Source of the DNA: an uncultured Eubacteriales bacterium | GTDB lineage: Bacteria; Bacillota; Clostridia; Christensenellales; UBA1242 | Length of the DNA stretch: 64,000 nucleotides | Direction of reading: 5' to 3' | Assembly: GCA_902496015.1 (NCBI GenBank) | Contig: CABUZJ010000001.1 | Location: forward strand, 222,551 to 286,550 | Shown: positions 30,920-39,711 of the stretch, piece after piece | Numbering within the stretch: the first letter of the stretch is position 1 | Layout: the number at the start of each line of letters is the position of its first letter | Translations under genes and position numbers: made by a program | The notes under the pieces: model-generated | Seen by the model: the letters and a program-made list of their open reading frames with translations, nothing else | Told to the model about the DNA's origin: nothing | The model's database searches: none

Positions 30920-30947
30920 ATTTTAAAAAATTTTTATAACTAGACAA
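30920..30947 (-). promoter_or_regulatory. Putative promoter of the giant-protein operon
   Basis: On the minus strand, TTGTCT (30947-30942), 16 bases, TAAAAT (30925-30920). Transcription would start near 30913, leaving a leader of about 110 bases before the ATG at 30803. The -35 box sits in the left arm and loop of the palindrome at 30938-30961, an arrangement typical of repressor-controlled promoters. Prediction from sequence only. Confidence 0.4.
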
Positions 30948-30961
30948 CCTTGTGTCTAGTT
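30938..30961. repeat. Palindrome, possible operator upstream of the giant gene
   Basis: AACTAGACA (30938-30946), 6-base centre, TGTCTAGTT (30953-30961): perfect 9-base arms. It is not followed by a T-run on the plus strand. It overlaps the putative -35 box of the giant operon and lies about 220 bases upstream of the divergent regulator gene, so a shared operator is a reasonable reading. Confidence 0.5.
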
Positions 30962-31023
30962 AATGATGTTAGAATAAAACCGAACAAATGTTCAAATAAA
31001 AATTTAAAAAATTTGTCAAAAAA

Positions 31024-31065
31024 GTGTCACAAAACCGATTGAATTTAAAAAACTCATAGTAGAAT
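31024..31065 (+). promoter_or_regulatory. Promoter-like element, copy 1 (upstream of the regulator gene)
   Basis: GTGTCAC (31024-31030) inside a shared AAAAAAGTGTCACAAAA block, 29 bases, then TAGAAT within GTAGAATG (31060-31065). The same two blocks at exactly the same spacing recur at 35028-35069. A -10-like hexamer with an upstream block at about -45 fits an activator-dependent promoter. It would start transcription about 105 bases before the regulator gene at 31179. Confidence 0.45.
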
Positions 31066-31178
31066 GGTGCTGTGAAACAAAAAACAGCAAAAATAGCGCG
31101 CAATAAAAATATTTTATTTTTGCATTTTTGATTTTACAATTTGACAAAATTCGATAAAATTGGACACAGGGAGTGAAT

Positions 31179-31928
31179 ATGTTAAATTTTAATTGGGAAG
31201 AGCAAAATAATAAATTAATAGATGATGGGAAAACAAATATTAAAAATAACAACGAAATTAATAAAATTAAATTGCTAAATACAATTATTAAAAAACGCAA
31301 AAAATATTCTAGAAACTCTAAAAATAATGAAAATATAGCAAATATTAAAGCATTTGAAAAAGTTGTAAAAGTTTCTAGAGCAGTAAGTTTAGAAGAAAAG
31401 AAATTAATTTTAACAGAATATGAAGAAATGCAAGTTTGGATAAAAACCTTACTTTCTATTTATGGAAGCATTCCAAATATAATAAAAATTATTGACCAAA
31501 TAATAACAAATCAAGCCACTAATCCATTTGGGGCTTCACATTACTGTGCAATTAATACAATGGGATTAATAGAAAAAGTTATAGATTTTTATGAAAGAAA
31601 GAATAAATTATTAAATATTTACATTTTAATTGAGAAGTTGCAAGAAAGAGCAAGTGATTTGGAACTGAAATTGATTAAAATGAAATATGTTAATAAATTG
31701 ACCATAGATGGTATTGCTCAAAATTTAGGAATGGAACGCAGAAGCGTTTATAGACGATTTGAAAGTTTAAATAAGAAACTAGCAAGTTATGCATTGTCTA
31801 AGGGATGGACAACTTTATTTATTTCAACTCAGTTAGAAAATGAGCCATGGGTTGAAGAGCAATATAAGTTTTATAAACAAGAACTAACTAGATTACAAAA
31901 AAGACGAGATAAAATGATGTTACAATAA
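31179..31928 (+). CDS. Phage late-gene regulator with sigma-70 region 4-like helix-turn-helix
   Basis: 249 residues. The C-terminal third contains a helix-turn-helix of the sigma-70 region 4 type (about 165-200: LTIDGIAQNLGMERRSVYRR). The N-terminal part is basic and helical. Proteins of this design (ArpU/RinA-like or small sigma-like regulators) lie upstream of the terminase in many Firmicutes prophages and activate late genes. The ATG at 31179 follows CAGGGAG; the alternative GTG at 31173 lies inside that site. Its 3' end overlaps the convergent gene on the minus strand by 9 bases. The duplicated element at 31024 and 35028 is a natural candidate for its binding site (inference). It could instead act as a small-terminase substitute, since no other small-terminase candidate was recognised. 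Confidence 0.65.
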   Translation: MLNFNWEEQNNKLIDDGKTNIKNNNEINKIKLLNTIIKKRKKYSRNSKNNENIANIKAFEKVVKVSRAVSLEEKKLILTEYEEMQVWIKTLLSIYGSIPNIIKIIDQIITNQATNPFGASHYCAINTMGLIEKVIDFYERKNKLLNIYILIEKLQERASDLELKLIKMKYVNKLTIDGIAQNLGMERRSVYRRFESLNKKLASYALSKGWTTLFISTQLENEPWVEEQYKFYKQELTRLQKRRDKMMLQ

Positions 31929-33050
31929 ATCGTCATCTTCTTCATCTAGCATGTCTAAATTAACTACATTTTTTTTACCAGAAGATATGGTTTTGCTTGA
32001 TATGGTTTCGATTGCTGTTTTAAAATTATCGGCTCTTGTAAACTGCTTGTCTTTAAAGGCTTTAATTGTTTTTCTTTGTTTAATTTGACTAGTGCTATTT
32101 TCTTGTGGTTGAGAATAAGAGTTTCCAATAAAATTATGATTTAACTGCTTATTTTTGCTATCATTAAAATTGGCTGAATTTTCAAGTTGATATTTTTCTT
32201 TTGTTGATATATCATTGTTCTTTTTATTTTTTGTATGTTTAAATAAAAGTGTTAAAAAGATAATAAGAACAGGTAAACAAATCAAAACAATTAAAATTAT
32301 TTTAAGTGTAGGATTAATAGTTATAAAATCATCATTAACGCTTGAAGATGTGTTGTTTTGATTTATCACAACATCATCTTCTAAATTTGTTGGAATATTT
32401 GTTAAGTTATTTGTTCTTTCGCTATAAATATAGCCAGTGTAAACAGTTGTGGGGCTAGTTTGTGGAGTATATTCTGCATAATACCAAACCTCACTTAATC
32501 CGCCAGTTGGCACAGTTGCAAATATTTTTGCAATGTATTTTATGTTTTTAGTATTCTCAGGAATAGTGGTTAAGATATTTTCGGGGCTTGATGCATCTGG
32601 TGTTTTTCTAATATGAGTTCCCGCATCTTCATTAATGTTAAAGGTTATGCCTTCCAATGTTGGTTGTTTGGGTGTTAAGTTTACCATGGTTAAATAAGAA
32701 GGGTTTACAAAACCAATAATATTTGCATATTTGACTTTTAAAACATTTGGTGATATTTGAGATAGAACGGTTACGAAATAACTTTCTGGAATTTCAAAAT
32801 AAATGTTATTAAACTGGGTATTTGTAATCTTTTCACTTTTAAAAAATAAGCAATTAGATTTTACTTTTGCATAATTAGTTAGAATTTGGTTAGATGCAAA
32901 AGAAAATTTTACATTGCATTTTTTTGACTTTAAAGTATAAGCAAAATTAAAAGATAAAAATGTAATAATTAAAATTAAAAGTGATAAAATTTTAAAACAA
33001 TTATCGATTAATAAATTTAATTTTGATTTAACTTCATTAAAATTTTTCAT
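31920..33050 (-). CDS. SH3-domain transmembrane protein with long cytoplasmic tail, inverted within the phage module
   Basis: 376 residues. A hydrophobic N-terminal segment (about 20-38) acts as signal peptide or anchor. Two SH3-like stretches follow (around NVLKVKYANIIGFVNPSYL and, at about 140-215, AGTHIRKTPDASSP with YTGYIYSERTN). A membrane helix spans about 250-273. A 100-residue Lys/Ser/Gln/Asn-rich tail ends in the acidic cluster DEEDDDLL. The layout (signal, SH3, one helix near the end) matches the partner of the giant protein at 8857-10704, and both are on the minus strand. It lies between the regulator and the terminase, facing against every other gene of the module. It may be a host surface gene stranded by insertion or a phage-carried accessory gene; the function is unknown. 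Confidence 0.6.
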   Translation of the reverse strand: MKNFNEVKSKLNLLIDNCFKILSLLILIITFLSFNFAYTLKSKKCNVKFSFASNQILTNYAKVKSNCLFFKSEKITNTQFNNIYFEIPESYFVTVLSQISPNVLKVKYANIIGFVNPSYLTMVNLTPKQPTLEGITFNINEDAGTHIRKTPDASSPENILTTIPENTKNIKYIAKIFATVPTGGLSEVWYYAEYTPQTSPTTVYTGYIYSERTNNLTNIPTNLEDDVVINQNNTSSSVNDDFITINPTLKIILIVLICLPVLIIFLTLLFKHTKNKKNNDISTKEKYQLENSANFNDSKNKQLNHNFIGNSYSQPQENSTSQIKQRKTIKAFKDKQFTRADNFKTAIETISSKTISSGKKNVVNLDMLDEEDDDLL

Positions 33051-33245
33051 AATTTAATTATATCAATTAAAAGTAAAATTTTATAAATTTAAAATATTAA
33101 AATTTGTCTTTTAATTGTTATTTTTTAGGAAAATAAAATAAAAATGCAGATTATTAAAATTTTTAATATATGTTAAAAATTCATAAAAATTTAACAATAA
33201 TTTATATTTTTTAACAAAATTTTGCAAATTTTTGCGAGGTAAGAA

Positions 33246-34691
33246 ATGACTCAAAATAGGGAAAAATTGGAAAATTTGGCAAACTTAATGACAGAATTAA
33301 AAAGAAGAAAAATGCTAAAAATTTCTAATTATAATGCTGGAAATGTTGTTCATAAAAAACAAGTTAATTTTCATAAATGCACAAAAAGAAATAGATGGGT
33401 TTTTGGTGGAAATCGGTCGGGAAAAACTGAATGTGGTGCCGTGGAAACTGTTTGGCTTGCAAGGGGAAATCACCCTTATAAAGAAAATAAACCTAATGTT
33501 TGTGGATGGGTTGTTAGTTTGTCGACCAAGGTTCAAAAAGAAGTTGCACAACAAAAAATATTGAGTTATTTAGATCCTAGTTGGATTGAAGATATTGTTA
33601 TGAATACTGGCAAAAAATTAAGTCCTGAATATGGAGTAATAGATACTATTATTGTAAAAAATGTTTTTGGTGGATTAAGCAAAATTTCCTTTAAAACTTG
33701 TGAAGAAGGTAGAGATAAATTTCAAGGTGCGTCATTAGATTTTGTTTGGTTTGATGAAGAACCTCCAAAAGAAATTTACTTTGAATGTGTTATGAGAGTT
33801 CTAGATAAAAGGGGAGAAATTTTTGGAACCATGACACCGCTTAAAGGTTTAACATTTGTTTATGAAGAAATTTACTTAAATATTCATAATGACCCAGAAG
33901 TGTGGTGTGAGTTCATGGAATGGGCAGACAATCCTTTTTTAAGTGAAAATGAAATTAAAAGGTTAACGGCAAGTTTAGGTGAAAGTGAACTTGAAGCACG
34001 AAGATTTGGTAGATTTACTGATATTGCAAATAGTCAGGTTTATTTTGAATTTGATGAAAATGTTAATGTTATAGACCCATTTAATGTTCCTATTGAATGG
34101 TTTGATAATATTTCCATTGACCCAGGATTGCATAATCCATTAAGTTGCCATTTTTATGCAGTTGATTATGACAATAATATATATGTTATAGCAGAGCATT
34201 ATTTGGCAAATGCAACTTGTGAAGAACATGCAAATGCAATAAAAAGAATATGTAAAGAATTAAATTGGCCAATAGGTGCTGGGGGGAATTATGAAGCGCT
34301 TATAGATAGTGCTGCAACGCAAAGAACACTTGCAAGTTCAAAAAATGTTGTTGAACTATTTTATGAAAATGGGATAGCTGTTAATCCTAATGTTAACAAA
34401 GATTTATGGACCGGGATTAGTAGGGTAAAAAGATATTTAAAAGATGCTAATGGTGTGCCTCATTTATTTATATTTAGAAATTGCGTGAATTTAATAAGGG
34501 AAATTAAAGGTTATTTTTGGGGAAATGGTGATCAGCCTATAAAAAAAGATGACCACGCATTAGATGAACTTAGATATTACATTATGACTAGACCTGAAAA
34601 TAAATTGCCACAAGAAAAGCCTAACGAAATTCAAAGAGATAAAGCAAAATTATATAGGCAAATTAAAAATGCAAGATTTAGAAATTATTAA
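33246..34691 (+). CDS. Terminase large subunit (DNA-packaging ATPase/nuclease)
   Basis: 481 residues, the usual size for TerL. The N-terminal ATPase has Walker A GGNRSGKT (54-61), Walker B DFVWFDEE (165-172) and coupling motif GTMTPLKG (194-201). The C-terminal RNase H-like nuclease has acidic residues in SIDPG (Asp292), LIDSA (Asp354) and DDHALDE (Asp435, Asp436, Asp440). All catalytic positions are present, so the motor looks functional. The enzyme would cut concatemeric DNA and pump it through the portal encoded downstream. The start is the ATG at 33246 behind GCGAGGT. The preceding 195 bases are very AT-rich, and I see no convincing promoter there. Confident as a terminase; its packaging mode cannot be read directly. 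Confidence 0.92.
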   Translation: MTQNREKLENLANLMTELKRRKMLKISNYNAGNVVHKKQVNFHKCTKRNRWVFGGNRSGKTECGAVETVWLARGNHPYKENKPNVCGWVVSLSTKVQKEVAQQKILSYLDPSWIEDIVMNTGKKLSPEYGVIDTIIVKNVFGGLSKISFKTCEEGRDKFQGASLDFVWFDEEPPKEIYFECVMRVLDKRGEIFGTMTPLKGLTFVYEEIYLNIHNDPEVWCEFMEWADNPFLSENEIKRLTASLGESELEARRFGRFTDIANSQVYFEFDENVNVIDPFNVPIEWFDNISIDPGLHNPLSCHFYAVDYDNNIYVIAEHYLANATCEEHANAIKRICKELNWPIGAGGNYEALIDSAATQRTLASSKNVVELFYENGIAVNPNVNKDLWTGISRVKRYLKDANGVPHLFIFRNCVNLIREIKGYFWGNGDQPIKKDDHALDELRYYIMTRPENKLPQEKPNEIQRDKAKLYRQIKNARFRNY

Positions 34692-34777
34692 TAATAAAAT
34701 GCAAAATTTAATAATAATAATAAAAATATTATATAAAAACAATAAAAATAAATAAAAAGTGCAGAAAATAATATGAT

Positions 34778-35329
34778 ATGAATAATCAACAAATAATCAA
34801 AAAATTACATAAATTATTACTTAAAAAAGCGCAGGGATTTTTTTACAAAGAAGAATGTTTAGAATATTGTTTAAACGAAAAGGAAAATAAAAAATCTAAC
34901 AAAAATCAAATATCAATGTTTGACAATTTTAGCAATAATGAGAATAGTTTAGATAGTTCATCTAATTTAATTTTTGAATGTGCAGAAAACGAGAATTTTG
35001 AACAAAATAAAAAAACATGCAAAAAAAGTGTCACAAAAATGAAACAGATTAAAAATTGTGATGTAGAATGTGGGCAGAAGCAAATAAATAAAATTATAAA
35101 TAAGGAGAATGTGAATGTTGTAACAACACTTGCAAACAACAATGAAGATAAACAATCGCTTACTCTTTCTAAAAAGAAAATTACCACGCACTTTGTTCCG
35201 CCTGATATGCTTGCTATTAAAATGTTGCTTGAAATTAATTCAAAAGAATTAAGTCCAGAACTTTTTAATTTAACTGATGATGAATTGAAAAAATTAATAT
35301 TAAATTTAAAAGGCGAATTAGGAATTTAA
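34778..35329 (+). CDS. Phage protein between terminase and portal, with internal promoter and start signals
   Basis: 183 residues. A short basic helical N-terminus is followed by a low-complexity Asn/Lys/Ser middle with several cysteines. A conserved-looking C-terminus contains KITTHFVPPDMLAIKMLLEI (about 129-148). That last motif resembles small proteins found between terminase and portal in clostridial phages, where it makes up much of the protein. The ATG at 34778 has only a poor ribosome site. A promoter-like element lies inside the gene at 35028-35069, followed by AAGGAG (35102) and an in-frame GTG (35111), which would yield a 72-residue protein consisting of the conserved part. The long upstream portion may therefore be poorly translated or an added segment. 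Function unknown. Confidence 0.6.
   Translation: MNNQQIIKKLHKLLLKKAQGFFYKEECLEYCLNEKENKKSNKNQISMFDNFSNNENSLDSSSNLIFECAENENFEQNKKTCKKSVTKMKQIKNCDVECGQKQINKIINKENVNVVTTLANNNEDKQSLTLSKKKITTHFVPPDMLAIKMLLEINSKELSPELFNLTDDELKKLILNLKGELGI
35028..35069 (+). promoter_or_regulatory. Promoter-like element, copy 2 (inside the gene after the terminase)
   Basis: GTGTCAC (35028-35034), 29 bases, TAGAAT (35064-35069), matching copy 1 at 31024-31065 in both blocks, in the A-run before the first block and in spacing. An AAGGAG ribosome site follows at 35102. It would place an internal promoter in front of the portal-scaffold-coat genes. Confidence 0.45.
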
Positions 35330-35355
35330 TTTATTTGCTTTTATAATTCATTTTT

Positions 35356-35380
35356 GTAACTAGCAATAGTTACATTTTTA
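35356..35380 (+). terminator. Hairpin with GCAA tetraloop ahead of the portal gene, possible attenuator
   Basis: GTAACTA (35356-35362), loop GCAA, TAGTTAC (35367-35373), then ATTTTTATT. The stem is only 7 bp and the U-tract is broken, so partial termination or a processing or stability element in front of the portal ribosome site is more likely than full termination. Confidence 0.4.
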
Positions 35381-35399
35381 TTGCAAAAAAGGAGAAATA

Positions 35400-37322
35400 A
35401 TGGAAAAAGAAAAAAAGATTAATAATAGCATAGAAAAGTATTTTTATGATAGCACAACCGATGAAAAAATTGTGAATGAAATTAAAACCGATTTTGAAAA
35501 ACGCAGACAAGAACGCCGTCCGTTTGAACTTGCTTGGGAACTTAACATGAATTTTGTGCTGGGCAATCAATATAGTGCTATTAGTCCTAAGGGTGATATT
35601 GATGAAATTGACAAAAACTACTATTGGGAATGCAGAGAAGTTTACAATCATATTGCACCTATTGTTGAAACTAGACTTGCTAAACTTGCAAAAGTTAGAC
35701 CTATACCAAATGTTAGACCCACATCTAGTGAGCAAAGTGATGTTTATTGTGCAAAACTTTCTAAAGCAATATTAGATTTTGCACGAAACAAATTACAAAT
35801 TCCAACCATTGTTAGTGATGCTACTGTTTGGAGTGAAGTGACAGGAACTGCGTTTTATAAAATTGTGTGGAATAGTGAACTAGGTGATGTGATTGGAAAA
35901 GAAAACAACAAAGACATTTATTCTGGTGATATTGAAATTTCTGTTTGTCCACCTTTTGAAATTTTTCCAGATTCTTGCTGTGCAAATGGTATTGAGGGTT
36001 GCACAAGTATTATTCATGCAAGAGTTATGCCAGTAAGTGAAGTTAAAATGAAATTTAATGTTGATGTTAAAGGCGAAGATATTGATACTTTTTCATTTGA
36101 TAATCACAGTTTTTTAGCTGGTATTTCTGGAAGAAGCAATGTTACAAAACTTTCAACAATGATTAAACATAATCATTGTTTAGTTATTGAAAAATATAGT
36201 TTACCAAATGTAAATAATCCTAATGGCAAACTTACAATTATTGCAGGCGATAAACTTGTTTTTGATGGTGAGTTACCTTTTATTATTGGTCAAGATGGTA
36301 AAAGAGGTTTTCCTTTTATAAGACAAATTTCTTGTGCTCAAGTTGGAATGTTTTGGGGATCAAGTGTTGTTGAAAGATGTATTCCAATTCAAAGGGCATA
36401 TAACGCCATAAAAAATAGGAAGCATGAGTATTTGGCTAGGCTTGCTGGTGGTGTGCTTGCTGTTGAAGATGGTTCAGTTGACATTGATAATTTGGAAGAA
36501 GAGGGATTAGCTCCTGGTAAAATTTTAGTTTATAGAACAGGCTCAACTATACCCAAATTTATGGACGCAGGTGATGTGCCTTATGATTTTAATAGAGAAG
36601 AAGATAGGTTACTTAATGAATTCATAACTGTTAGTGGTGTTAGTGAATTAATGCGTGATAGCGTGGTTCCATCAACTGTTTCAAGCGGAACGGCATTAAG
36701 CCTTTTAATTGAACAAGATGAAACAAGACTTTCAGTTACTGCTGAATATATTAGAGATTCTATTAAGAAAATGGCAGATTATATTTTAAAACTATATAAG
36801 CAGTTTGCAACCAATAAAAGATTATGTCAAATTAGTGATGAAAACGGAGATATTGAGTTATTTTATTGGACAGGTGCAGAACTGAATTCTTGTGACATTG
36901 TTTTAGATACGGTGAATGAATTAACTGAATCACCTGCTCAAAGGAAAACTTTAATGCTTGATTTATTTAAAATGGGCTTATTCCATGATGAAGATGGAAA
37001 ACTTTCAAATAGAGTTAGATATAAACTTTTAGATGGTCTTGGTTTTGGAATGTGGGATTACGCACAAGATGAAAGGCATATGCAAACCAAAAGAGCAATT
37101 AAAGAAAATTTGAATATGACTAAAAATACAATTCCAAGTGAAATAGATGATCACAAAATTCATATTGAAGAACATAGAAAATATTTGCTAACTGATGAAT
37201 GTGAAAACAGAGGAAAAGAGTATATGGATTTAATTAATGCACATATAGTTGCACATAAAAATATGAGTTTGAGTGACGATATGTTCAAAAATTTAACCAA
37301 TGGTAATGTGAGCAAAGTTTAA
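35400..37322 (+). CDS. P22-like portal protein
   Basis: 640 residues, the long size class of podoviral portals. Early motifs include RRPFELAWELNMNFVLGNQY (about 39-58) and a conserved ETRLAKLAKVRP (about 89-100). SEVTGTAFYKIVW and VERCIPIQRAYNAIKNRKHE follow, the latter typical of the portal clip and stem region. VSGVSELMRDSVVPSTVSSG precedes the C-terminal helical barrel. Portals form the dodecameric ring at one capsid vertex through which terminase loads DNA. It sits between the terminase-linked gene and the scaffold, the standard order. The start follows AAAAAGGAG. No truncation is seen. Confidence 0.85.
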   Translation: MEKEKKINNSIEKYFYDSTTDEKIVNEIKTDFEKRRQERRPFELAWELNMNFVLGNQYSAISPKGDIDEIDKNYYWECREVYNHIAPIVETRLAKLAKVRPIPNVRPTSSEQSDVYCAKLSKAILDFARNKLQIPTIVSDATVWSEVTGTAFYKIVWNSELGDVIGKENNKDIYSGDIEISVCPPFEIFPDSCCANGIEGCTSIIHARVMPVSEVKMKFNVDVKGEDIDTFSFDNHSFLAGISGRSNVTKLSTMIKHNHCLVIEKYSLPNVNNPNGKLTIIAGDKLVFDGELPFIIGQDGKRGFPFIRQISCAQVGMFWGSSVVERCIPIQRAYNAIKNRKHEYLARLAGGVLAVEDGSVDIDNLEEEGLAPGKILVYRTGSTIPKFMDAGDVPYDFNREEDRLLNEFITVSGVSELMRDSVVPSTVSSGTALSLLIEQDETRLSVTAEYIRDSIKKMADYILKLYKQFATNKRLCQISDENGDIELFYWTGAELNSCDIVLDTVNELTESPAQRKTLMLDLFKMGLFHDEDGKLSNRVRYKLLDGLGFGMWDYAQDERHMQTKRAIKENLNMTKNTIPSEIDDHKIHIEEHRKYLLTDECENRGKEYMDLINAHIVAHKNMSLSDDMFKNLTNGNVSKV

Positions 37323-37397
37323 ATTTTGTTTTTAAATTATGAAGTTTAAAATCTAATGAAAAATGAATAATAAAAACACAGTTAACAAGGAGATAAT

Positions 37398-38090
37398 ATG
37401 ACAGAACAAAATTTAAGTGGGGAACAACCCAATGTTACTTTTAATGTCACACCTGCAAGTGCAGACAAAGACAATGGACAAAATGTTGTGGAACAAGTTA
37501 AAGAACAGGGCTCCTCATATGGAAAGTTTAAAGATGCAATAAGCTTACTTTCTGCTTATAACAATCTACAAGCGGAGTTTACAAGAAAAAGTCAAAAATT
37601 AGCCGAACTTGAAAAGCAAAGTGCCCCAAGCAAAAATTTAGATGCCTCACAAAAAATAAATGATGTGAGTGAAAATGGGGCTAATTTACCCTTATACAAA
37701 AATGCTGATTGGCGAAAAATGGTTAATGATTTTTTAGGTGAACACCCAGAAGCGCGTGATGAAGCAAAAGCTATGAGTAAAATTTTGCTTGAAAATAGTG
37801 ATATTGCACGCAGTAAAGATTGTTTAATGCTTGCTTATAAATTAAGTTTAGCAAATAAATATGTTAAGCCTGCACTTTTAGCTAATGATGATGAATTTTT
37901 AAATACCTATATCGTTAATAATTCGCGCGCAAAAGAATTGATTATTGATGAATATATTAAGTCTTTAAAAAATCGTCCTACCGCTCCTGCAATTATTTCG
38001 GGGCAAGCAAAATCTATTAGTCCTACTCCTGCGAAAAAAATTACTTCGCTAGATGAGGCTAAAACTACTATTGAAAAAATGTTTAAATAA
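37398..38090 (+). CDS. Capsid scaffolding protein
   Basis: 230 residues, highly charged and mostly helical, directly upstream of the coat gene. The stretch GKFKDAISLLSAYNNLQAEF (about 42-61), followed by KSQKLAELEKQ, is the characteristic scaffold signature of podovirus-like elements. A C-terminal basic segment could bind the coat protein, as in P22. Scaffolds guide procapsid assembly and then leave. The start is behind AAGGAG. Assigned from motif, composition and gene order; no enzymatic role is expected. Confidence 0.75.
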   Translation: MTEQNLSGEQPNVTFNVTPASADKDNGQNVVEQVKEQGSSYGKFKDAISLLSAYNNLQAEFTRKSQKLAELEKQSAPSKNLDASQKINDVSENGANLPLYKNADWRKMVNDFLGEHPEARDEAKAMSKILLENSDIARSKDCLMLAYKLSLANKYVKPALLANDDEFLNTYIVNNSRAKELIIDEYIKSLKNRPTAPAIISGQAKSISPTPAKKITSLDEAKTTIEKMFK

Positions 38091-38101
38091 AAGGAGAAAA
38101 A

Positions 38102-39307
38102 ATGGTTACATTATCTAATGCAGATAAAGCCTTAAAAGAGGTTTATTTAGGAGTAGTTAGCGAACAGCTTAACACAACCGTAAATCCACTTTTGGCTAAA
38201 ATTAACCAAACAACTAATGATGTTTGGGGAAGTGAAATTAAAAAAGTTGCACCATTTGGCTTAAATGGCGGTATTGGTGCAGGCACAGAAACAGGCGATT
38301 TGCCTGTTGCTGCTGGCAATAATTATGAACAATTTACATTATCTTTAAAAAACCTTTATGGTAAAATTGAAATTTCAGATAAGGCAATGAGAGCTTCTAT
38401 GAATAGTGCGGGGGCATTTGTTAACCTTTTAAATGCTGAAATGGAAGGGCTTATTAAAGCAAGTTCTTTTAACCTTGGAAGAATGCTTTATGCTGATGGC
38501 ACAGGTCTTCTTGCAACTATTACCGATAATGGAACTGCTAGTGTTACGGTTGATAGTGTTAGAAATTTAATGGAAGGAATGGTTGTTGATATTGTTGATG
38601 GTTCTGGAAATGCTTATACTGGTGCGTCTGCTAAAAGAATTACAAGTATTGACAGGACAACCAACACCGTTAGTCTTGAAGGTATTTCTTTAAGTGCAAA
38701 TGCTTTGAAAGTAACAGAATCACAAACAACAACTTACTACCTTTGTGTGCAAGGTTCTTTTGGAAAAGAACTTACAGGACTAGGAGCAATTTTTACAGAT
38801 TCTGGAAATCTTTATGGACTAAGTAAATCTACATATAAATGGTTAGTTCCATACATGAAAGATTTAAAAACGGATGGTTCAACTGTTCAAATAAATGATA
38901 TAAAAATTCAAACAGTTCTTGACGCACTTGAAGAAACTTATGATAGCAAAATTGACTATATTTGTTGTTCTTCTGGCGTTAAAAGAAATTACCAAGACTA
39001 TTTTAGTCAATATCGCACAAATATAGATTATTTAGATTTGAATGGTGGATTTAAAGCAATTAGTTACAATGGTATTCCTATTGTAAGTGATAGATTTATT
39101 GAAAATGGAACTATGTATTTACTTAACACAAAAGAATTTAATTTACATCAATTGTGTGATTGGAAATGGCTAGAAGGGGAAGATGGCAGAGTTATTAAAC
39201 AAAATGTTAATAAGCCAACTTACAGTGCCACCCTTGTTAAATATGCCGATTTAATTTGTAATAAACCAGGTGGGCAAGCAAAACTAACTGGCATAAGCGA
39301 GTCGTAA
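38102..39307 (+). CDS. Major capsid (coat) protein, HK97 fold type
   Basis: 401 residues, 11 bases after the scaffold gene with its own AAAAGGAG site. N-terminal helices are followed by YGKIEISDKAMRASM (about 96-110), a conserved piece of HK97-fold coat proteins in clostridial phages. An inserted beta-domain lies at about 135-205 (VTVDSVRNLMEGMVVDIVDG). C-terminal A-domain features include YNGIPIVSDRFIENGTMYLL. The codons look well adapted and the gene is intact. It would form the icosahedral shell with the portal and scaffold of this module. Confidence 0.85.
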   Translation: MVTLSNADKALKEVYLGVVSEQLNTTVNPLLAKINQTTNDVWGSEIKKVAPFGLNGGIGAGTETGDLPVAAGNNYEQFTLSLKNLYGKIEISDKAMRASMNSAGAFVNLLNAEMEGLIKASSFNLGRMLYADGTGLLATITDNGTASVTVDSVRNLMEGMVVDIVDGSGNAYTGASAKRITSIDRTTNTVSLEGISLSANALKVTESQTTTYYLCVQGSFGKELTGLGAIFTDSGNLYGLSKSTYKWLVPYMKDLKTDGSTVQINDIKIQTVLDALEETYDSKIDYICCSSGVKRNYQDYFSQYRTNIDYLDLNGGFKAISYNGIPIVSDRFIENGTMYLLNTKEFNLHQLCDWKWLEGEDGRVIKQNVNKPTYSATLVKYADLICNKPGGQAKLTGISES

Positions 39308-39321
39308 GGATTAAAGGTTTT

Positions 39322-39702
39322 ATGAAAGAGTATTTAGAAAATTTTTATGATTTATATAATCTTTACGCAAGAATTAAAGAAATTGATAAAAATTATAATT
39401 TGGTTTTTAATAAGAAAAACAAAAGGGCAGAAGTGCATAATTTTAATCAAAAGGGAACAAGTTTTGTTATGGTTGCAAATCCACTTGATGCAAGATTAAT
39501 TTTGAAATTAAAGCAAACAAGAGTGGAAAACTCTGCTAAGTTTTTTAAAGAAATTGAAGAATATAATTTAAACTTGCAAATTAAACAGCAAGAACAATTA
39601 TTAAATAAAGCGAAAGATATAAATTATGAAATTGCTAATTACTCTTTTGTTAAAAACCAAAATCTAACTAGTGAAGAAATTCACAAAATAATAAACATAT
39701 AG
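39322..39702 (+). CDS. Small phage structural-module protein, unknown function
   Basis: 126 residues, basic, mixed alpha/beta. The N-terminus (about 1-60) has a short beta-rich fold with FVMVANPLDARLILKLKQT, and the C-terminal half is a charged helix. Proteins of similar size between coat and connector genes in related phages carry comparable YxLVFN...V.VHN patterns and have no assigned role. The ATG follows AAAGG by 4 bases. By position it may be a head decoration or assembly factor, but no evidence supports a specific function. Confidence 0.6.
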   Translation: MKEYLENFYDLYNLYARIKEIDKNYNLVFNKKNKRAEVHNFNQKGTSFVMVANPLDARLILKLKQTRVENSAKFFKEIEEYNLNLQIKQQEQLLNKAKDINYEIANYSFVKNQNLTSEEIHKIINI

Positions 39703-39711
39703 GAGAAAAAT

